The translations under genes and the position numbers were made by a program. DNA of 64,000 nucleotides, from positions 1,860,001-1,924,000 of the forward strand of contig NZ_JAFEUW010000001.1 in NCBI RefSeq assembly GCF_025028335.1, in the 5' to 3' direction. This document shows, in pieces, positions 1-10,100 of the stretch. The stretch is from Brachybacterium sillae (GTDB lineage Bacteria > Actinomycetota > Actinomycetes > Actinomycetales > Dermabacteraceae). The first letter of the stretch is position 1. Each line of letters starts with the position of its first letter. A model generated the notes under the pieces. It had not been told where the DNA came from, did no database searches, and was given only the letters and a program-made list of their open reading frames with translations.

Positions 1-1
1 C

Positions 2-463
2 CTCACCGTCGATCTCCCCACCCGCGGAGCCGGTGCCAGCGCGTTCCCCGGGGCGTACTACACCCTTCCTGCGCTCGCCGCGCTGGTGGTGCTCGCGCTC
101 GTCATCGGGCTCGCGATCCGCACGGTCGTGCACCGCCGCCCCAGCGGCGACGACGCCGACCTCCTCGCGCGACGCCGCAGCGCCGTCTCCCTTCTCGGGG
201 TCGGCGTGTGCGGGCTGTCGCTGAGCGGCATGGCACTGTTCCAGACGGCCGCCATCGCAGCCCGCAGCGTGGCGTTCTCTCTCCAGCCCGACACTCCCGC
301 GGCACTGGCGGTGCTCGGAGTGCTCGCCGCGGCCCTCGTCCTGCTGGAGCTGGTGCTGCTGGGGGCGGGCCTCGCGATGGTGCTCGCCCCCGCGATCCTC
401 GCCCGCCGCGCGGACACGTCGGCCGCCCCGTCCGGCACCGCCCCGGCGGAGGTGCGCGCGTGA
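2..463 (+). CDS. Membrane protein, 5' end outside window, paired with GntR regulator
   Basis: The reading frame is open from the first bases of the window, so the true start lies upstream; about 153 residues are visible. It shows at least three hydrophobic stretches: around the visible N-terminus (ALAALVVLALVIGLAI), the middle (LLGVGVCGLSLSGMALF) and near the C-terminus (AVLGVLAAALVLLELVLL). No catalytic motif is seen. Its stop codon overlaps the GTG start of the downstream GntR gene (GTGA). Small GntR/YtrA regulators are often co-transcribed with membrane proteins or ABC transporters they control, so this is probably a partner or target of that regulator. I do not recognise a specific family. 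Confidence 0.7.
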   Translation, partial: LTVDLPTRGAGASAFPGAYYTLPALAALVVLALVIGLAIRTVVHRRPSGDDADLLARRRSAVSLLGVGVCGLSLSGMALFQTAAIAARSVAFSLQPDTPAALAVLGVLAAALVLLELVLLGAGLAMVLAPAILARRADTSAAPSGTAPAEVRA

Positions 464-981
464 CGGGCGCCGGCCAGCTGGTGGTCGATCTGCACGACCC
501 CACTCCGCCCTACGAGCAGGTGCGGCGGCAGATCCTGGAGGCGGTCCGCATCGGCGCCCTGCCCGTCGGGTCGCGGCTGCCGACGATCCGGGCGCTCGCG
601 CGCGACCTGGGCCTCGCCTCCGGCACCATCGCCCGCGCCTACAAGGAGCTCGAGGCCACGGGGGTGCTGGTCACGGCCCGCGGGGCGGGCACCCGGGTGG
701 CCGAGGGGGCTCCGCGTCAGGCAGCTGAGGGCCACGGCCTCACGGAGGCTACCGGGGCCGCGCGGACGGCGGCCCTTGCCCCCGGTTCGGTCGGCGGGGA
801 CTCCCGCACCACCCCTGCAGCGCGCGACGTCCCGATGCCCGCCGCCGACGCCCCCGCCTCGCCCCCTGCGCTCGCCGCTGAGGTCCACGCGGCGGTCGCG
901 CGATGGCGGTCGGTCGGGTACGAGGTCGACGCGATCCGGGCCGCGCTGGAGGACGCGCTGCGGCAGACCGACGGCCGCTGA
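460..981 (+). CDS. GntR-family transcriptional regulator (YtrA-like)
   Basis: A 173-residue DNA-binding protein. Residues about 14-76 form a GntR winged helix: PYEQVRRQILEAV, then SRLPTIRALARDLGLASGTI and a wing ending in ARGAGTRV. There is no large FCD or UTRA effector domain; the C-terminus is short and Ala/Pro rich, followed by a helical segment, which is typical of the YtrA subfamily. The GTG start at 460 overlaps the stop of the upstream membrane protein by 4 nt, indicating translational coupling; no better ATG gives the full winged helix. It probably represses its own operon (inference from the family). Confidence 0.85.
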   Translation: MTGAGQLVVDLHDPTPPYEQVRRQILEAVRIGALPVGSRLPTIRALARDLGLASGTIARAYKELEATGVLVTARGAGTRVAEGAPRQAAEGHGLTEATGAARTAALAPGSVGGDSRTTPAARDVPMPAADAPASPPALAAEVHAAVARWRSVGYEVDAIRAALEDALRQTDGR

Positions 982-1009
982 TCCGGCCGGTCGCACTACC
1001 CTTCCCCTC

Positions 1010-2032
1010 ATGCGTTACGGATTCCTGGGCCCTGAGACGACCTTCACCCACCAGGCTCTTCTCCAGGCCCTCGCGGCGGAGGACGCCGCCCTCACCGGTG
1101 CCGCCGACACCGGCCGTGGGGTGGCGACGACGAGGGCGTCGGCGGCGGGCCGGAAGAGCGCTGCGGAGCGGGAGCTGCGGCCCTACGGGTCCGTCGCCGC
1201 CGCCACCGCCGATCTGGTGGCCGGTGATCTCGACGCCCTGATGGCGCCGATCGAGAACTCGGTGGAGGGTGGTGTCTCCGGCACTCTCGACGTCCTCGCC
1301 GCCACGCAGCGCATCCACATCGTCGCCGAGCAGATCGTGCCGATCACCTTCGTGCTCGCCGCCCGGGAGGCCGTCGACCTCGACGATGTCACCGTCGTCG
1401 CCTCCCACACCCACGCACAGGCGCAGGTGCAGTCGTGGGTGCGGGCGCATCTGCCGCACGCCCACCTGGAACCGGCGTCGTCCACGGCCGCGGCGGCCCG
1501 GGATCTCGCCGAAGCCGACCCGGCACAGGCGCGGGGCCGGGCCGCGGTCTGCTCACCCCTGGCGGCGCAGCATTTCGGCCTCACCGTGCTGGCGGAGCGC
1601 ATCGAGGACACCATCGGCGCGCAGACCCGCTTCGTGCTGGTCGCGCGCGACGGCCGCATCCCGCGGCGCACCGGGGCCGACAAGACCACCGTGGTGGTGC
1701 ATCTGGCGCACAACCGCTCGGGAGCGCTGCTGGAGATGCTGGAGCAGTTCAGCGCCCAGGGCGTGAACCTGTCGCGGATCGAGTCGCGGCCCATCGGTGA
1801 TGCGCTCGGCCGCTACTCCTTCTCCCTCGACCTCGAGGGGCACCTGGAGGATCGACGGGTGGCGGCGGCCCTGGAGTCTCTGCACCGGGTGTGCCCGGCG
1901 GTGCACTTCCTCGGCTCCTACCCGCGGGCCGACGGTCGGCGCTCCGTGATCGACGCCCACACCGAGGATCCGGCCTATGAGCGGGCCCGGCAGTGGGTCG
2001 AGGGCCTGCGCCGACAGATCGTGCAGGGCTGA
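1010..2032 (+). CDS. pheA: Prephenate dehydratase
   Basis: Converts prephenate to phenylpyruvate in phenylalanine synthesis. It is 340 residues and monofunctional: it starts directly with the PDT domain (MRYGFLGPETTFTHQALL), with no chorismate mutase. The catalytic TRF triad is visible in GAQTRFVLVAR. A C-terminal ACT domain follows, with the Phe-binding GALLEML and ESRP motifs, so feedback inhibition by phenylalanine is expected. Residues 25-55 are a low-complexity insertion (TGAADTGRGVATTRASAAG). The ATG at 1010 is preferred because it opens the conserved N-terminus; the frame is open further upstream over the gntR end. It converges with the lipid kinase gene 34 bp away. Confidence 0.95.
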   Translation: MRYGFLGPETTFTHQALLQALAAEDAALTGAADTGRGVATTRASAAGRKSAAERELRPYGSVAAATADLVAGDLDALMAPIENSVEGGVSGTLDVLAATQRIHIVAEQIVPITFVLAAREAVDLDDVTVVASHTHAQAQVQSWVRAHLPHAHLEPASSTAAAARDLAEADPAQARGRAAVCSPLAAQHFGLTVLAERIEDTIGAQTRFVLVARDGRIPRRTGADKTTVVVHLAHNRSGALLEMLEQFSAQGVNLSRIESRPIGDALGRYSFSLDLEGHLEDRRVAAALESLHRVCPAVHFLGSYPRADGRRSVIDAHTEDPAYERARQWVEGLRRQIVQG

Positions 2033-2066
2033 GCCCGCGACCCGGCCGCCTCCCGGGCGCCCCGGG

Positions 2067-3215
2067 TCAGCCGCGGGTCGGCACCCGCAGGCGCAGCGCC
2101 CCGGCGTCGACGCGGGCGATGAGGTGCGTCGCCTCGTCCTCGGTGTCGCCGTCGAGCTGCACCGGCTGCGGCTTCGCGGTGGCGACCCGCACGCTGGTGG
2201 TGAGGTAGCGCTCCATGGTCGAGAGCTTCGGCTTCGACACCAGGCGCGGGTTGACGATCTGGGTGACGATCTGGCCGAACCCGGCGGCGCCACGCCATCC
2301 GGCGACGAGCACCTCGAGCTTGCCGTTGTCGATGGTCGCGCCGGGCATCAGCACCAGGCCGCCGGGCAGCTTGCCGACGTTCCCGATCAGCACGGTGCGG
2401 GCCTTCACCACGTAGCGGGAGCCACCGGGCAGGGTCACCACCACGTTGTGGGAACGACCCACGATCGACTTCGCCCCGCCCACGACGTACGCCAGCCAGC
2501 CCATGCGCTTCTTCAGCGTCGGGTCGGTATTGCCGATCATCTGGGCGTCGGCCCCGTAGCCCGACATGACCAGGAAGATCTCCTCGTCGGCGGCCTCGGC
2601 GGCCTCGCGGCCGATGCCGAACTTCAACCAGCCGACGTCGACCCGGCGGTCCTGGCCGGACAGTGCGGCGAGCACCGCCGCCTCCGGGTCCTCCAGGGGG
2701 ATGTCGAGGTTGCGGGCCAGGAGGTTGCCGGTGCCCGTCGGCACGATGCCCATGCGCACGTCGCTGCCGGCCAGCGCCGCGGCGACGCAGCGGACGGTGC
2801 CGTCACCACCGGCGGCGATCACCAGCTCGGCACCGTCGTCCATGGCCTTCGTGGCCTGGCCGAGGCCCGGGTCGTCCTCCGTGGTCTCGATGATCGTGAC
2901 CTGCGCGCCCTCGATGGACTCGACGGTCGCGCGCATCCGCTCCGCCACCGCGTTGGGCTCATCGTGCTTGGAGGGGTTGAAGATGATCGCGACCTTGCTC
3001 AGGCCGTGGCCGGATTCGTCGTCCGGATCGGTGTCGTCCTCCACCAGGTGCACGGCATGGTCGAGCTGTTCGGTGTGCTGATCGGCGAGGGTTCGCAGCT
3101 CGGCGACCTGCCGACGGGTCGCGTTCACGCGCGCGAGCACGACACCGGTGAGCACCAGCAGGATGAGGAGGAGAGCCAGCACCAGCACGAGGGCCAGCCA
3201 GAAGGAGGTCGACAC
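2067..3215 (-). CDS. Diacylglycerol/lipid kinase family protein
   Basis: A 382-residue membrane-anchored kinase of the DAGK_cat family, which phosphorylates diacylglycerol, sphingoid bases or undecaprenol-type lipids. An N-terminal membrane helix (residues about 3-24, WLALVLVLALLLILLVL) is followed by a hydrophilic linker. The catalytic domain begins with KVAIIFNPSKH and carries the nucleotide loop AAGGDGTVRCVA and the GIVPTGTGNLLARNLDIP motif. The frame is open upstream of the chosen GTG at 3215, but that stretch looks non-coding and overlaps the serS promoter region. The lipid substrate cannot be told from sequence. Confidence 0.88.
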   Translation of the reverse strand: MSTSFWLALVLVLALLLILLVLTGVVLARVNATRRQVAELRTLADQHTEQLDHAVHLVEDDTDPDDESGHGLSKVAIIFNPSKHDEPNAVAERMRATVESIEGAQVTIIETTEDDPGLGQATKAMDDGAELVIAAGGDGTVRCVAAALAGSDVRMGIVPTGTGNLLARNLDIPLEDPEAAVLAALSGQDRRVDVGWLKFGIGREAAEAADEEIFLVMSGYGADAQMIGNTDPTLKKRMGWLAYVVGGAKSIVGRSHNVVVTLPGGSRYVVKARTVLIGNVGKLPGGLVLMPGATIDNGKLEVLVAGWRGAAGFGQIVTQIVNPRLVSKPKLSTMERYLTTSVRVATAKPQPVQLDGDTEDEATHLIARVDAGALRLRVPTRG

Positions 3216-3346
3216 GCGCTCAGAGTACGGGGTGTGCCCGCCCCGGTGACATGCCCGGGGGAAACCGGTCGGTTGTGGAGGAACCGCGCGGGGGTGCCAA
3301 CCCCACCGGGACGTGCTGCCCATCCCGCGCGGGCCGGGATCTCGCC

Positions 3347-3352
3347 TAGTCT
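3347..3352 (+). promoter_or_regulatory. Probable -10 element of serS (leaderless)
   Basis: The hexamer TAGTCT ends 6 nt before the serS ATG, and there is no Shine-Dalgarno sequence. With the usual -10 to start spacing this would put transcription start at or next to the A of ATG. Inference from sequence only. Confidence 0.4.
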
Positions 3353-3358
3353 TACCGC

Positions 3359-4621
3359 ATGATCGACCTGCGATTCCTGCGTGAGAACCCCGACGCCGTC
3401 CGCGACGCCCAGAAGGCCCGCCGCCGCGACCCCGCGACCGTCGACGCGGTGCTCTCCGCCGACTCCCGCTGGCGTGAGGCGACGGCGCAGTTCGAATCCC
3501 GCCGCGCCGAGCAGAAGACCTTCGGCAAGCAGGTGGCCCAGGCCAAGGGTGAGGAGAAGCAGGCGCTGCTGGCGCAGGCGAAGGAGCTGTCCGCGGAGGT
3601 CAAGCGACTCGAGGCGGAGGCCGCCGAGGCCGAGCAGGAGCGCGACGCCGCGCTGCGCGCCATCCCCAACATCGCCGAGGGCGCCCCGGAGGGCCTCGAG
3701 GACGACTACGTGGTGCTGGAGCACGTCGGTACGCCCCGCCAGTTCGACTTCCCCGTGAAGGACCACCTGGATCTCGGGGAGGGACTCGGCGCGATCGACA
3801 TGGCCCGCGGCGCGAAGGTCTCCGGCGCTCGCTTCTACTTCCTCACCGGCGTCGGCGCGCAGCTGGAGCTCGCGCTGCTGAACGCGGCGATGGACCAGGC
3901 CGCCGGGTACGGCTTCACCCCGATGATCACCCCGACCCTGGTGCTGCCCGAGGCGATGGAGGGCACCGGATTCCTCGGCGAGCACGCCGACGAGGTGTAC
4001 CACCTCGACAAGGACGACGACCTGTACCTGGTGGGCACCAGCGAGGTCGCGCTCGCCGGCTACCACGCGGGGGAGGTGCTGGATCTGTCCGACGGCCCCA
4101 AGCGTTACGCCGGCTGGTCGGCCTGCTACCGGCGGGAGGCCGGCAGCTACGGCAAGGACACCCGCGGCATCATCCGCGTGCACCAGTTCCACAAGGTGGA
4201 GATGTTCAGCTACTGCCGGATCGAGGACGCCTACGAGGAGCATCAGCGGCTGCTGGCGTGGGAGCGGGAGATGCTCGCGAAGATCGACGTCCCCTACCGG
4301 ATCATCGACACCGCCGCCGGGGACCTCGGCACCTCCGCGGCGCGGAAGTTCGACTGCGAGGCGTGGGTGCCCAGCCAGAACGCCTACCGCGAGCTCACCT
4401 CCACCTCGAACACCACCCAGTTCCAGGCGCGGCGCCTGAACATCCGCGAGCGCACCGAGGACGGCCTGCGGCCGGTGGCGACGCTGAACGGCACCCTCGC
4501 CACCACCCGCTGGATCGTGGCGATCCTGGAGAACCACCAGCAGGCCGACGGCTCCGTGGTGGTGCCGGAGGGTCTGCGCCCGTACATGGGCGGCCGCGAG
4601 GTCCTCGAACCGATCCGCTGA
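3359..4621 (+). CDS. serS: Seryl-tRNA synthetase
   Basis: Charges tRNA-Ser with serine; cytoplasmic class II synthetase of 420 residues, the usual length. The N-terminal tRNA-binding helical arm (residues about 30-100) is visible as a charged coiled coil. Class II motif 2 is seen in [20 protein letters not shown] and motif 3 in [26 protein letters not shown] is part of the serine pocket. Two of its substrate tRNAs (UGA and GCU anticodons) are encoded in this window. A long perfect hairpin lies 29 bp after the stop. Confidence 0.98.
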   Translation: MIDLRFLRENPDAVRDAQKARRRDPATVDAVLSADSRWREATAQFESRRAEQKTFGKQVAQAKGEEKQALLAQAKELSAEVKRLEAEAAEAEQERDAALRAIPNIAEGAPEGLEDDYVVLEHVGTPRQFDFPVKDHLDLGEGLGAIDMARGAKVSGARFYFLTGVGAQLELALLNAAMDQAAGYGFTPMITPTLVLPEAMEGTGFLGEHADEVYHLDKDDDLYLVGTSEVALAGYHAGEVLDLSDGPKRYAGWSACYRREAGSYGKDTRGIIRVHQFHKVEMFSYCRIEDAYEEHQRLLAWEREMLAKIDVPYRIIDTAAGDLGTSAARKFDCEAWVPSQNAYRELTSTSNTTQFQARRLNIRERTEDGLRPVATLNGTLATTRWIVAILENHQQADGSVVVPEGLRPYMGGREVLEPIR

Positions 4622-4650
4622 TCCCGGGGCTCCGCCGCATTCCCTGCCCC

Positions 4651-4709
4651 GTGCGCGTTCTGACGTGTCTGCTTCCAGAAAGTGGAAGCAGACACGTCAG
4701 AACGCGCAC
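4651..4709 (+). repeat. Palindromic repeat copy 1 (27-bp perfect stem), downstream of serS
   Basis: Positions 4651-4677 and 4683-4709 are perfect reverse complements around the loop GAAAG. The inner stem TGACGTGTCTGCTTCC recurs in two other copies in this window (24857-24911 and 26126-26186), while the outer stem differs between copies but still pairs. There is no T-run after the stem, so it may act as a terminator without a U-tract or as an RNA-stabilising or REP-like element. It sits 29 bp after serS. Confidence 0.9.
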
Positions 4710-4724
4710 TCTGTCGGCCCTCTC

Positions 4725-4763
4725 GGTGCCGCAGGGTGCCGCAGGGTGCCGCAGGGTGCCGCA
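4725..4763 (+). repeat. Four tandem copies of a 10-bp unit
   Basis: The unit GGTGCCGCAG occurs four times head to tail (last copy one base different), between the serS hairpin and the HAD gene. It is outside any gene. Function unknown; slippage in copy number is likely. Confidence 0.9.
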
Positions 4764-4843
4764 CCTCCGTCCGGCACTGCGGCCCCACCCCCGGCCACCG
4801 GGCGTTCACCTGCCTGTCGGGCGCATCAGGGACGATGGACGGC

Positions 4844-5725
4844 ATGAGTGCCCACACCGTCTCGATCCCCGACCCCGCCCGCCTGCCGCAGGAGCTCGAC
4901 GCCGCCGTGCGTGCACTCACCGGGCGTGCCGGAGCGGGAGAGTGGCTGTTCGGGCTCGATGTGGACGGCACCCTGGTGGACCACGACGGCGTGATGAGCC
5001 CCGCCATGCACGATGCCCTGCAGCGCGCCGCGGCGGAGCATCGCGTGGTGATCGCCACCGGGCGCTCCATCGGCGCGACCCTGCCGGTGGTGGAGCTCGC
5101 CGGGATCCGCCGCGGCTTCGCGGTGTGCTCCAACGGCGCGGTCACGGTGGAACTGGACCCGTCGGCCCCGGGCGGGCACCGGATCGTCGACACCCGACCC
5201 TTCGATCCGCACGAGGCGCTGCGGGCGCTGCAGCGGGTGGAGCCTGGCGCCCGGTTTGCGGTGGAGACCGCCGACGGCGGCTTCTACTCGACCGACGGGT
5301 TCCAGGACGCGAGCTTCGGCACCACCGCCCAGGAGGCCCCGTTCGAGGATCTGCTGGCGCTGACGGCGGTGCGCGTGGTGGTGCATGTGCCGGACCTGTC
5401 CCCGGGGGAGTTCAGCCGGGTGGTGGCCAGCGCCGGGGTGCACGGCGTGGAGTACGCGATCGGGTGGACGGCCTGGCTGGACATGGCCGCCCCGGGGGTG
5501 TCGAAGGCGAGCGCCCTGGAGGTCGTGCGGCAGCGCCTCGGGGTGGACGCGACGCGCACGGTCGCCATCGGCGACGGCTTCAATGACACGGAGATGCTGC
5601 AGTGGGCGGCTCTCGGCGTGGCGATGGGGCAAGCGCCCGATGGGGTGAAGGAGGTGGCCGATGCGGTCACCGCGCCGGTGGAGGCCGATGGGGCGGTCCG
5701 CGTGATCGAGGCTCTGCTCGCCTGA
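4844..5725 (+). CDS. HAD-superfamily hydrolase (Cof/IIB type)
   Basis: A 293-residue cytoplasmic phosphatase of the HAD-IIB (Cof) type, usually acting on sugar phosphates or other small phosphorylated metabolites. Motif I is FGLDVDGTLVDHDG, motif II lies in VIATGRSIG, the conserved lysine region is GVSKASALEVV and motif IV is IGDGFNDTEML. The alpha/beta cap sits between motifs II and III as expected for IIB enzymes. The ATG at 4844 is chosen (MSAHTVSIP); an in-frame ATG at 4835 is equally possible. The substrate is not predictable. Confidence 0.88.
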   Translation: MSAHTVSIPDPARLPQELDAAVRALTGRAGAGEWLFGLDVDGTLVDHDGVMSPAMHDALQRAAAEHRVVIATGRSIGATLPVVELAGIRRGFAVCSNGAVTVELDPSAPGGHRIVDTRPFDPHEALRALQRVEPGARFAVETADGGFYSTDGFQDASFGTTAQEAPFEDLLALTAVRVVVHVPDLSPGEFSRVVASAGVHGVEYAIGWTAWLDMAAPGVSKASALEVVRQRLGVDATRTVAIGDGFNDTEMLQWAALGVAMGQAPDGVKEVADAVTAPVEADGAVRVIEALLA

Positions 5726-5752
5726 CGCCCCGCGCGGCGTCGCCTCCGCGTC

Positions 5753-6691
5753 TCAGCGACGCAGGTCCAGCACGACCTTCCCCAGGTGGCCTCCGGTGCG
5801 GAGCACCTCGTGGGCCTCGGCGGCGCGTTCCAGCGGCAGCACCTGCTGCACGGGGATCCGCACCCGGCCGTCGGCCAGCGCCTCCCACAGCACCTCCCGG
5901 GTGGCGGTGAGGATCCGCTGCTTGTCCTCGGTGGGGCGTGATCGCAGCGTCGTGCCGATCACCCGCGCCCGACGCCTCATGAGCTCCCCGAGCGGCAGAT
6001 CGCCGTGGGCGCCGGCCAGGGTGCCGATCACCACCAGGCGGCCGCCATCACGCAGCATCCGCACGTGATCGGCCAGCAGGGGCCCGCCGACGACGTCGAG
6101 GATCACGTCGGCCCCGCCGAGCTGCTCCATCCGCTCCCGCAGGTCCTCACGGTGACGGTCGATCGTCTCCGCTGCGCCGAGCTCCCGGACCTGCGCGGCG
6201 GCGTCCGCGGAGCCGACGACGGCCACGACCCGCGCCCCGAGCAGCCGGCCCACCTGCACCGCGCAGCTGCCGATGCCGCCGTTGGCGCCCTGCACCAGCA
6301 GCGTCTCGCCCTCGCGCAGACCCGCCTCCAGCACCAGGTTCGACACCACCGTCGCGGCGACCTCCACCACGGCGGCGGCCTCCACCAGGTCCAGACCGCG
6401 CGGGACGGGGAGCAGCTGCCCTTCGGGCACCGCGACGACCTCGGCGTACCCTCCGCCGGCCAGCAGCGCGACGACGGGCTCCCCGGTGTCGCGGCGATGC
6501 CCCGAGACCTCCAACCCAGGCAGCTCGGACGCGCCCGGCGGCGGCGGGTACTTCCCGCGCACCTGCAGCAGGTCGGCCCGGTTCACCCCGGCCGCGACCA
6601 CGTCCACCAGCACCTCGCCGGGCGCGGGGGTCGGCTCGGGCACCTCGGCGAGATCCAGGCGATGGTCGGCGGTGATGGTGAGGGCTCGCAT
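5753..6691 (-). CDS. NAD(P)H:quinone oxidoreductase, zinc-free MDR family
   Basis: A 312-residue medium-chain dehydrogenase/reductase of the quinone oxidoreductase/PIG3 group, reducing quinones or enals with NADPH. The GroES-like N-terminal half has VVAAGVNRADLLQVRGKYPP, the classic QOR signature. The Rossmann half has LLVQGANGGIGSCAVQVGRLLGA. The structural zinc cysteine cluster and the catalytic zinc ligands are absent, as in QORs. It converges with the HAD gene 27 bp away. TAGCGT lies 6 nt before the ATG on its own strand, compatible with a leaderless transcript. Confidence 0.88.
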   Translation of the reverse strand: MRALTITADHRLDLAEVPEPTPAPGEVLVDVVAAGVNRADLLQVRGKYPPPPGASELPGLEVSGHRRDTGEPVVALLAGGGYAEVVAVPEGQLLPVPRGLDLVEAAAVVEVAATVVSNLVLEAGLREGETLLVQGANGGIGSCAVQVGRLLGARVVAVVGSADAAAQVRELGAAETIDRHREDLRERMEQLGGADVILDVVGGPLLADHVRMLRDGGRLVVIGTLAGAHGDLPLGELMRRRARVIGTTLRSRPTEDKQRILTATREVLWEALADGRVRIPVQQVLPLERAAEAHEVLRTGGHLGKVVLDLRR

Positions 6692-6871
6692 GAGACCACG
6701 CTAGTCAGCACCGGCGGGGGAGGCGACGTCCACCACGACGATCCCGGCGAGGTGCGTCGGACCCTCGCCGTCGGGGCCGACGGTGCTCTGCGGGTGCCGC
6801 CACACCTCCGCACCCGCCCGCGCCCGGTACGCTGAGGGACGCCCTCGCCCCGGCGACGGAGTGCGGGCACT

Positions 6872-6959
6872 GGAGGGATGACAGAGCGGCCGAATGTGGT
6901 GGTCTTGAAAACCACTGTGCAGTGACCCTGTACCGCGGGTTCGAATCCCGCTCCCTCCG
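6872..6959 (+). tRNA. tRNA-Ser (anticodon UGA)
   Basis: Acceptor stem GGAGGGA (6872-6878) pairs with TCCCTCC (6952-6958), with discriminator G. The anticodon loop CTTGAAA gives UGA (decodes UCA). A long variable arm and the T-loop GTTCGAATC are present, as for class II tRNA-Ser. CCA is not encoded. Confidence 0.97.
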
Positions 6960-7111
6960 CCCAGACCATGCAGGGCGCCCCGCGGGTGCCGACGGCTCGC
7001 GCCGGCGAGGTCGAAACGGCCTCCGGCACGGGGGGACGTCGGCGGAGTGACCGGGCACGGATCCCGCCACACCCGTCCCGCGCGGGCTCCGACCGCTGCG
7101 GCGCCGTCGGC

Positions 7112-7117
7112 GATAAT
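7112..7117 (+). promoter_or_regulatory. Probable -10 element of the type ISP gene
   Basis: GATAAT matches five of six bases of TATAAT and lies 7 nt before the ATG at 7125, with no ribosome binding site between. This supports a leaderless transcript and the 7125 start over upstream in-frame codons. Confidence 0.45.
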
Positions 7118-7124
7118 GCCGCCC

Positions 7125-10100
7125 ATGGCCTCCGTTTCGGTGATGAAGTTGCTCGATCGCATGTACAACTCGGCCACCTCCTCGGTGGACAAGGGGGAGC
7201 GGTTCGAACGCTTCGTGCAGGCGTTCCTGCAGGTGGATCCCACGTGGGGCAGCCAGTTCGAGCACGTGTGGATGTGGAACGACTGGCCGGACCGTCCCAG
7301 CCGCGATCTGGGTGTCGATCTGGTGGGTAAGCGCCGCGACGGCGGCCTCGCCGCGATCCAGTGCAAGTTCTACGACCCCAAGCACTACGTGTCGAAGGCT
7401 GATGTCGACTCGTTCCTGTCGTCCTCCGGCCGCGAGGAGTTCACGGAGCGGATCTTCGTCTCGACCACGAACCACTGGGGGGCGAACGCCGAGGAGGCAC
7501 TGCGGGACCAGCGGGTGCCGGTGCGCCGTCTGGGCCTGGAGGACTTCGAGCAGTCCCGTGTGGACTGGGGTTTCTGGGACCCGGACACCCCCACCGTCAT
7601 GGAGCTGCACGGGGCGTCCGACCTGCGTCCGTACCAGCGCACCGCCATCGACGCCGTGAAGCAGGGCTTCGAGACGGCCGACCGCGGGAAGCTGATCATG
7701 GCCTGCGGCACCGGCAAGACCTTCACCTCCCTGCGGCTGGCCGAAGAGGTGGCGGGGCCGGTCGGCAGTGTCCTGTTCCTGGTGCCGTCCATCGCGCTGC
7801 TGTCGCAGGCGCTGCGGGAGTGGTCGAACAATGCCGCCGCCCCGATCACGGCGATGGCGGTGTGCTCCGATGCGAAGGCGTCGAAGGCTCGGCGCACGGG
7901 GGAGGATTCCTCGGAGATCTCCGTGGTGGATCTGGCGCTGCCCGCGACCACGGATCCGGCGCGGCTGGCGGAGCGGATGCGCGCGGCCCGATCCTCCGGG
8001 GAGGGGCTGCGGGTGGTGTTCGCGACGTACCAGTCGATCGACGTCGTGGCGCAGGCCCAGCAGCAGGCTGGGCTGGAGCCCTTCGATCTGGTGGTGTGCG
8101 ACGAGGCGCACCGCACCACGGGGGCGACCCTCGCCGGGGAGGAGGAATCGGCGTTCGTCCGCGTCCACGATGCGGAGTATCTGCGGGCCACGAAGCGCCT
8201 GTACATGACGGCGACTCCGCGGATCTACGACGACGCCTCGAAGAAGAAGGCCGAGAGCCGGGACGTGGTCATCGCGTCGATGGACGACGAGGCCACGTTC
8301 GGCCCCGAGCTGTACCGGCTCGGGTTCGGTGACGCGGTGGCGATGGGCATGCTCACCGACTACAAGGTCCTGATCCTCACGGTGAACCAGGAGACGGTGA
8401 ACGAGGCCATGCAGGAGGCGTTCGCCCAGAACGGTGAACTGACCCTGGATGACGCCACCCGCCTGGTGGGCTGTTGGAACGGGCTCGCCAAACGCGGCGA
8501 TACGGAGCATTCCTTCGGGGCGGATCCGCAGCCGATGCGCCGTGCTGTCGCGTTCGCCCGTGACATCAAGTCCTCCAAACGGGTCGCGCAGCAGTTCACC
8601 GAGGTCGTCTCTGCGTTCGTCGACGCCGACGAGGAGGCGACCGAGGACCTGCTCGCCGTCGAGGCACGGCACGTGGACGGCTCGATGAACGCTATGGAAC
8701 GCGGGGAGCTGCTGGACTGGCTGAAGGAGGACGCCCCGGACAACACCTGCCGGGTCCTGTCCAACGCCCGCTGCCTCTCGGAGGGCGTGGACGTGCCGAG
8801 CCTGGACGCGGTGATGTTCCTGAATCCGCGGCGTTCGGTGGTGGACGTCGTCCAGTCGGTGGGCCGCGTGATGCGCCTGGCCAAGGGCAAGCGGTACGGC
8901 TACATCATCCTGCCGGTGGTGGTGCCCGCCGGTGTGGAGCCGGAGAAGGCCCTGGATGACAACAAGAACTTCCAGGTGGTGTGGGAGGTTCTGCAGGCTC
9001 TGCGCGCCCATGATGAGCGCTTCGATGCGATGGTCAACCAGATCGAGCTGAACACGGGCCGCTCGGATCGGGTGGACGTCGTGGGCATCGGCTTCCCGGC
9101 CGGCGAGGGCGGGGACCAGGGCGAGGGCAGCGGCTCCGCGGATCCCGCGCGGGCGGTGCAGGGCCGGCTGAGCCTGGAGCTGTCGCGGATGGATCAGCTG
9201 CGCGACGCGATCTACGCCCGGATGGTGAAGAAGGTCGGCACCCGCCAGTACTGGGAGCAGTGGGCGAAGGACATCGCCGACATCGCGAGCGCGCACATCG
9301 CCCGCATCACCGCGCTGGTCGATGAGGACGGCACACCCGCAGCGGCCCAGTTCGACGTGTTCCTCGATGCCCTGCGGCGGAACCTGAACGCCTCGATCAC
9401 CCGGGATGGGGCGATCGAGATGCTCGCCCAGCACATGATCACCCGACCCGTGTTCGATGCCCTGTTCACCGACTACGCCTTCACCGACCACAACCCCGTC
9501 TCCCGAGTGATGGAGCGGATGGTCGAATCGCTGACGTCTATGCACGTGGATGCGGAGGCGCAGTCGCTGGAGAAGTTCTACGACTCGGTGCGGCTGCGGG
9601 CAGCGGGCATCGACAACGCCGCCGGCAAGCAGAAGATCATCACCGAGCTGTACGAGGGGTTCTTCAAGGCAGCGTTCTCCCGCACGGCCGACGCCATGGG
9701 CGTGGTCTACACGCCGATCGAGATCGTCGACTTCATCCTGCGCAGCGTCGATGACGTGCTGCGGAGGGAGTTCGGCCACTCGATCTCCGACGAGGGCGTG
9801 CACGTGCTGGACCCGTTCACCGGGACGGGCACGTTCATCGTGCGGCTGCTGCAGTCGGGGTTGATCTCCCCGCAGGACCTCGCTCGGAAGTACGCCAGCG
9901 AGCTGCATGCGAACGAGATCCTGCTGCTGGCGTACTACATCGCCGCGGTGAACATCGAGACGACCTTCCACGACCTCACCGCCACCACTGAGGATCTGCC
10001 GCTGTGGCAGGTGGGCTACGAACCCTTCGAGGGGATCGTCCTGACGGACACGTTCCAGCAGACCGAGGACGGTGACCTCACCGACGAGACCGTGTTCCCG

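Noticed and set aside
2039-2068. Hairpin between pheA and the lipid kinase gene (GACCCGG/CCGGGTC)
   Set aside because: A 7-bp stem with a large loop whose right arm overlaps the stop codon of the kinase gene; such stems are frequent at this GC content, so I did not annotate it.
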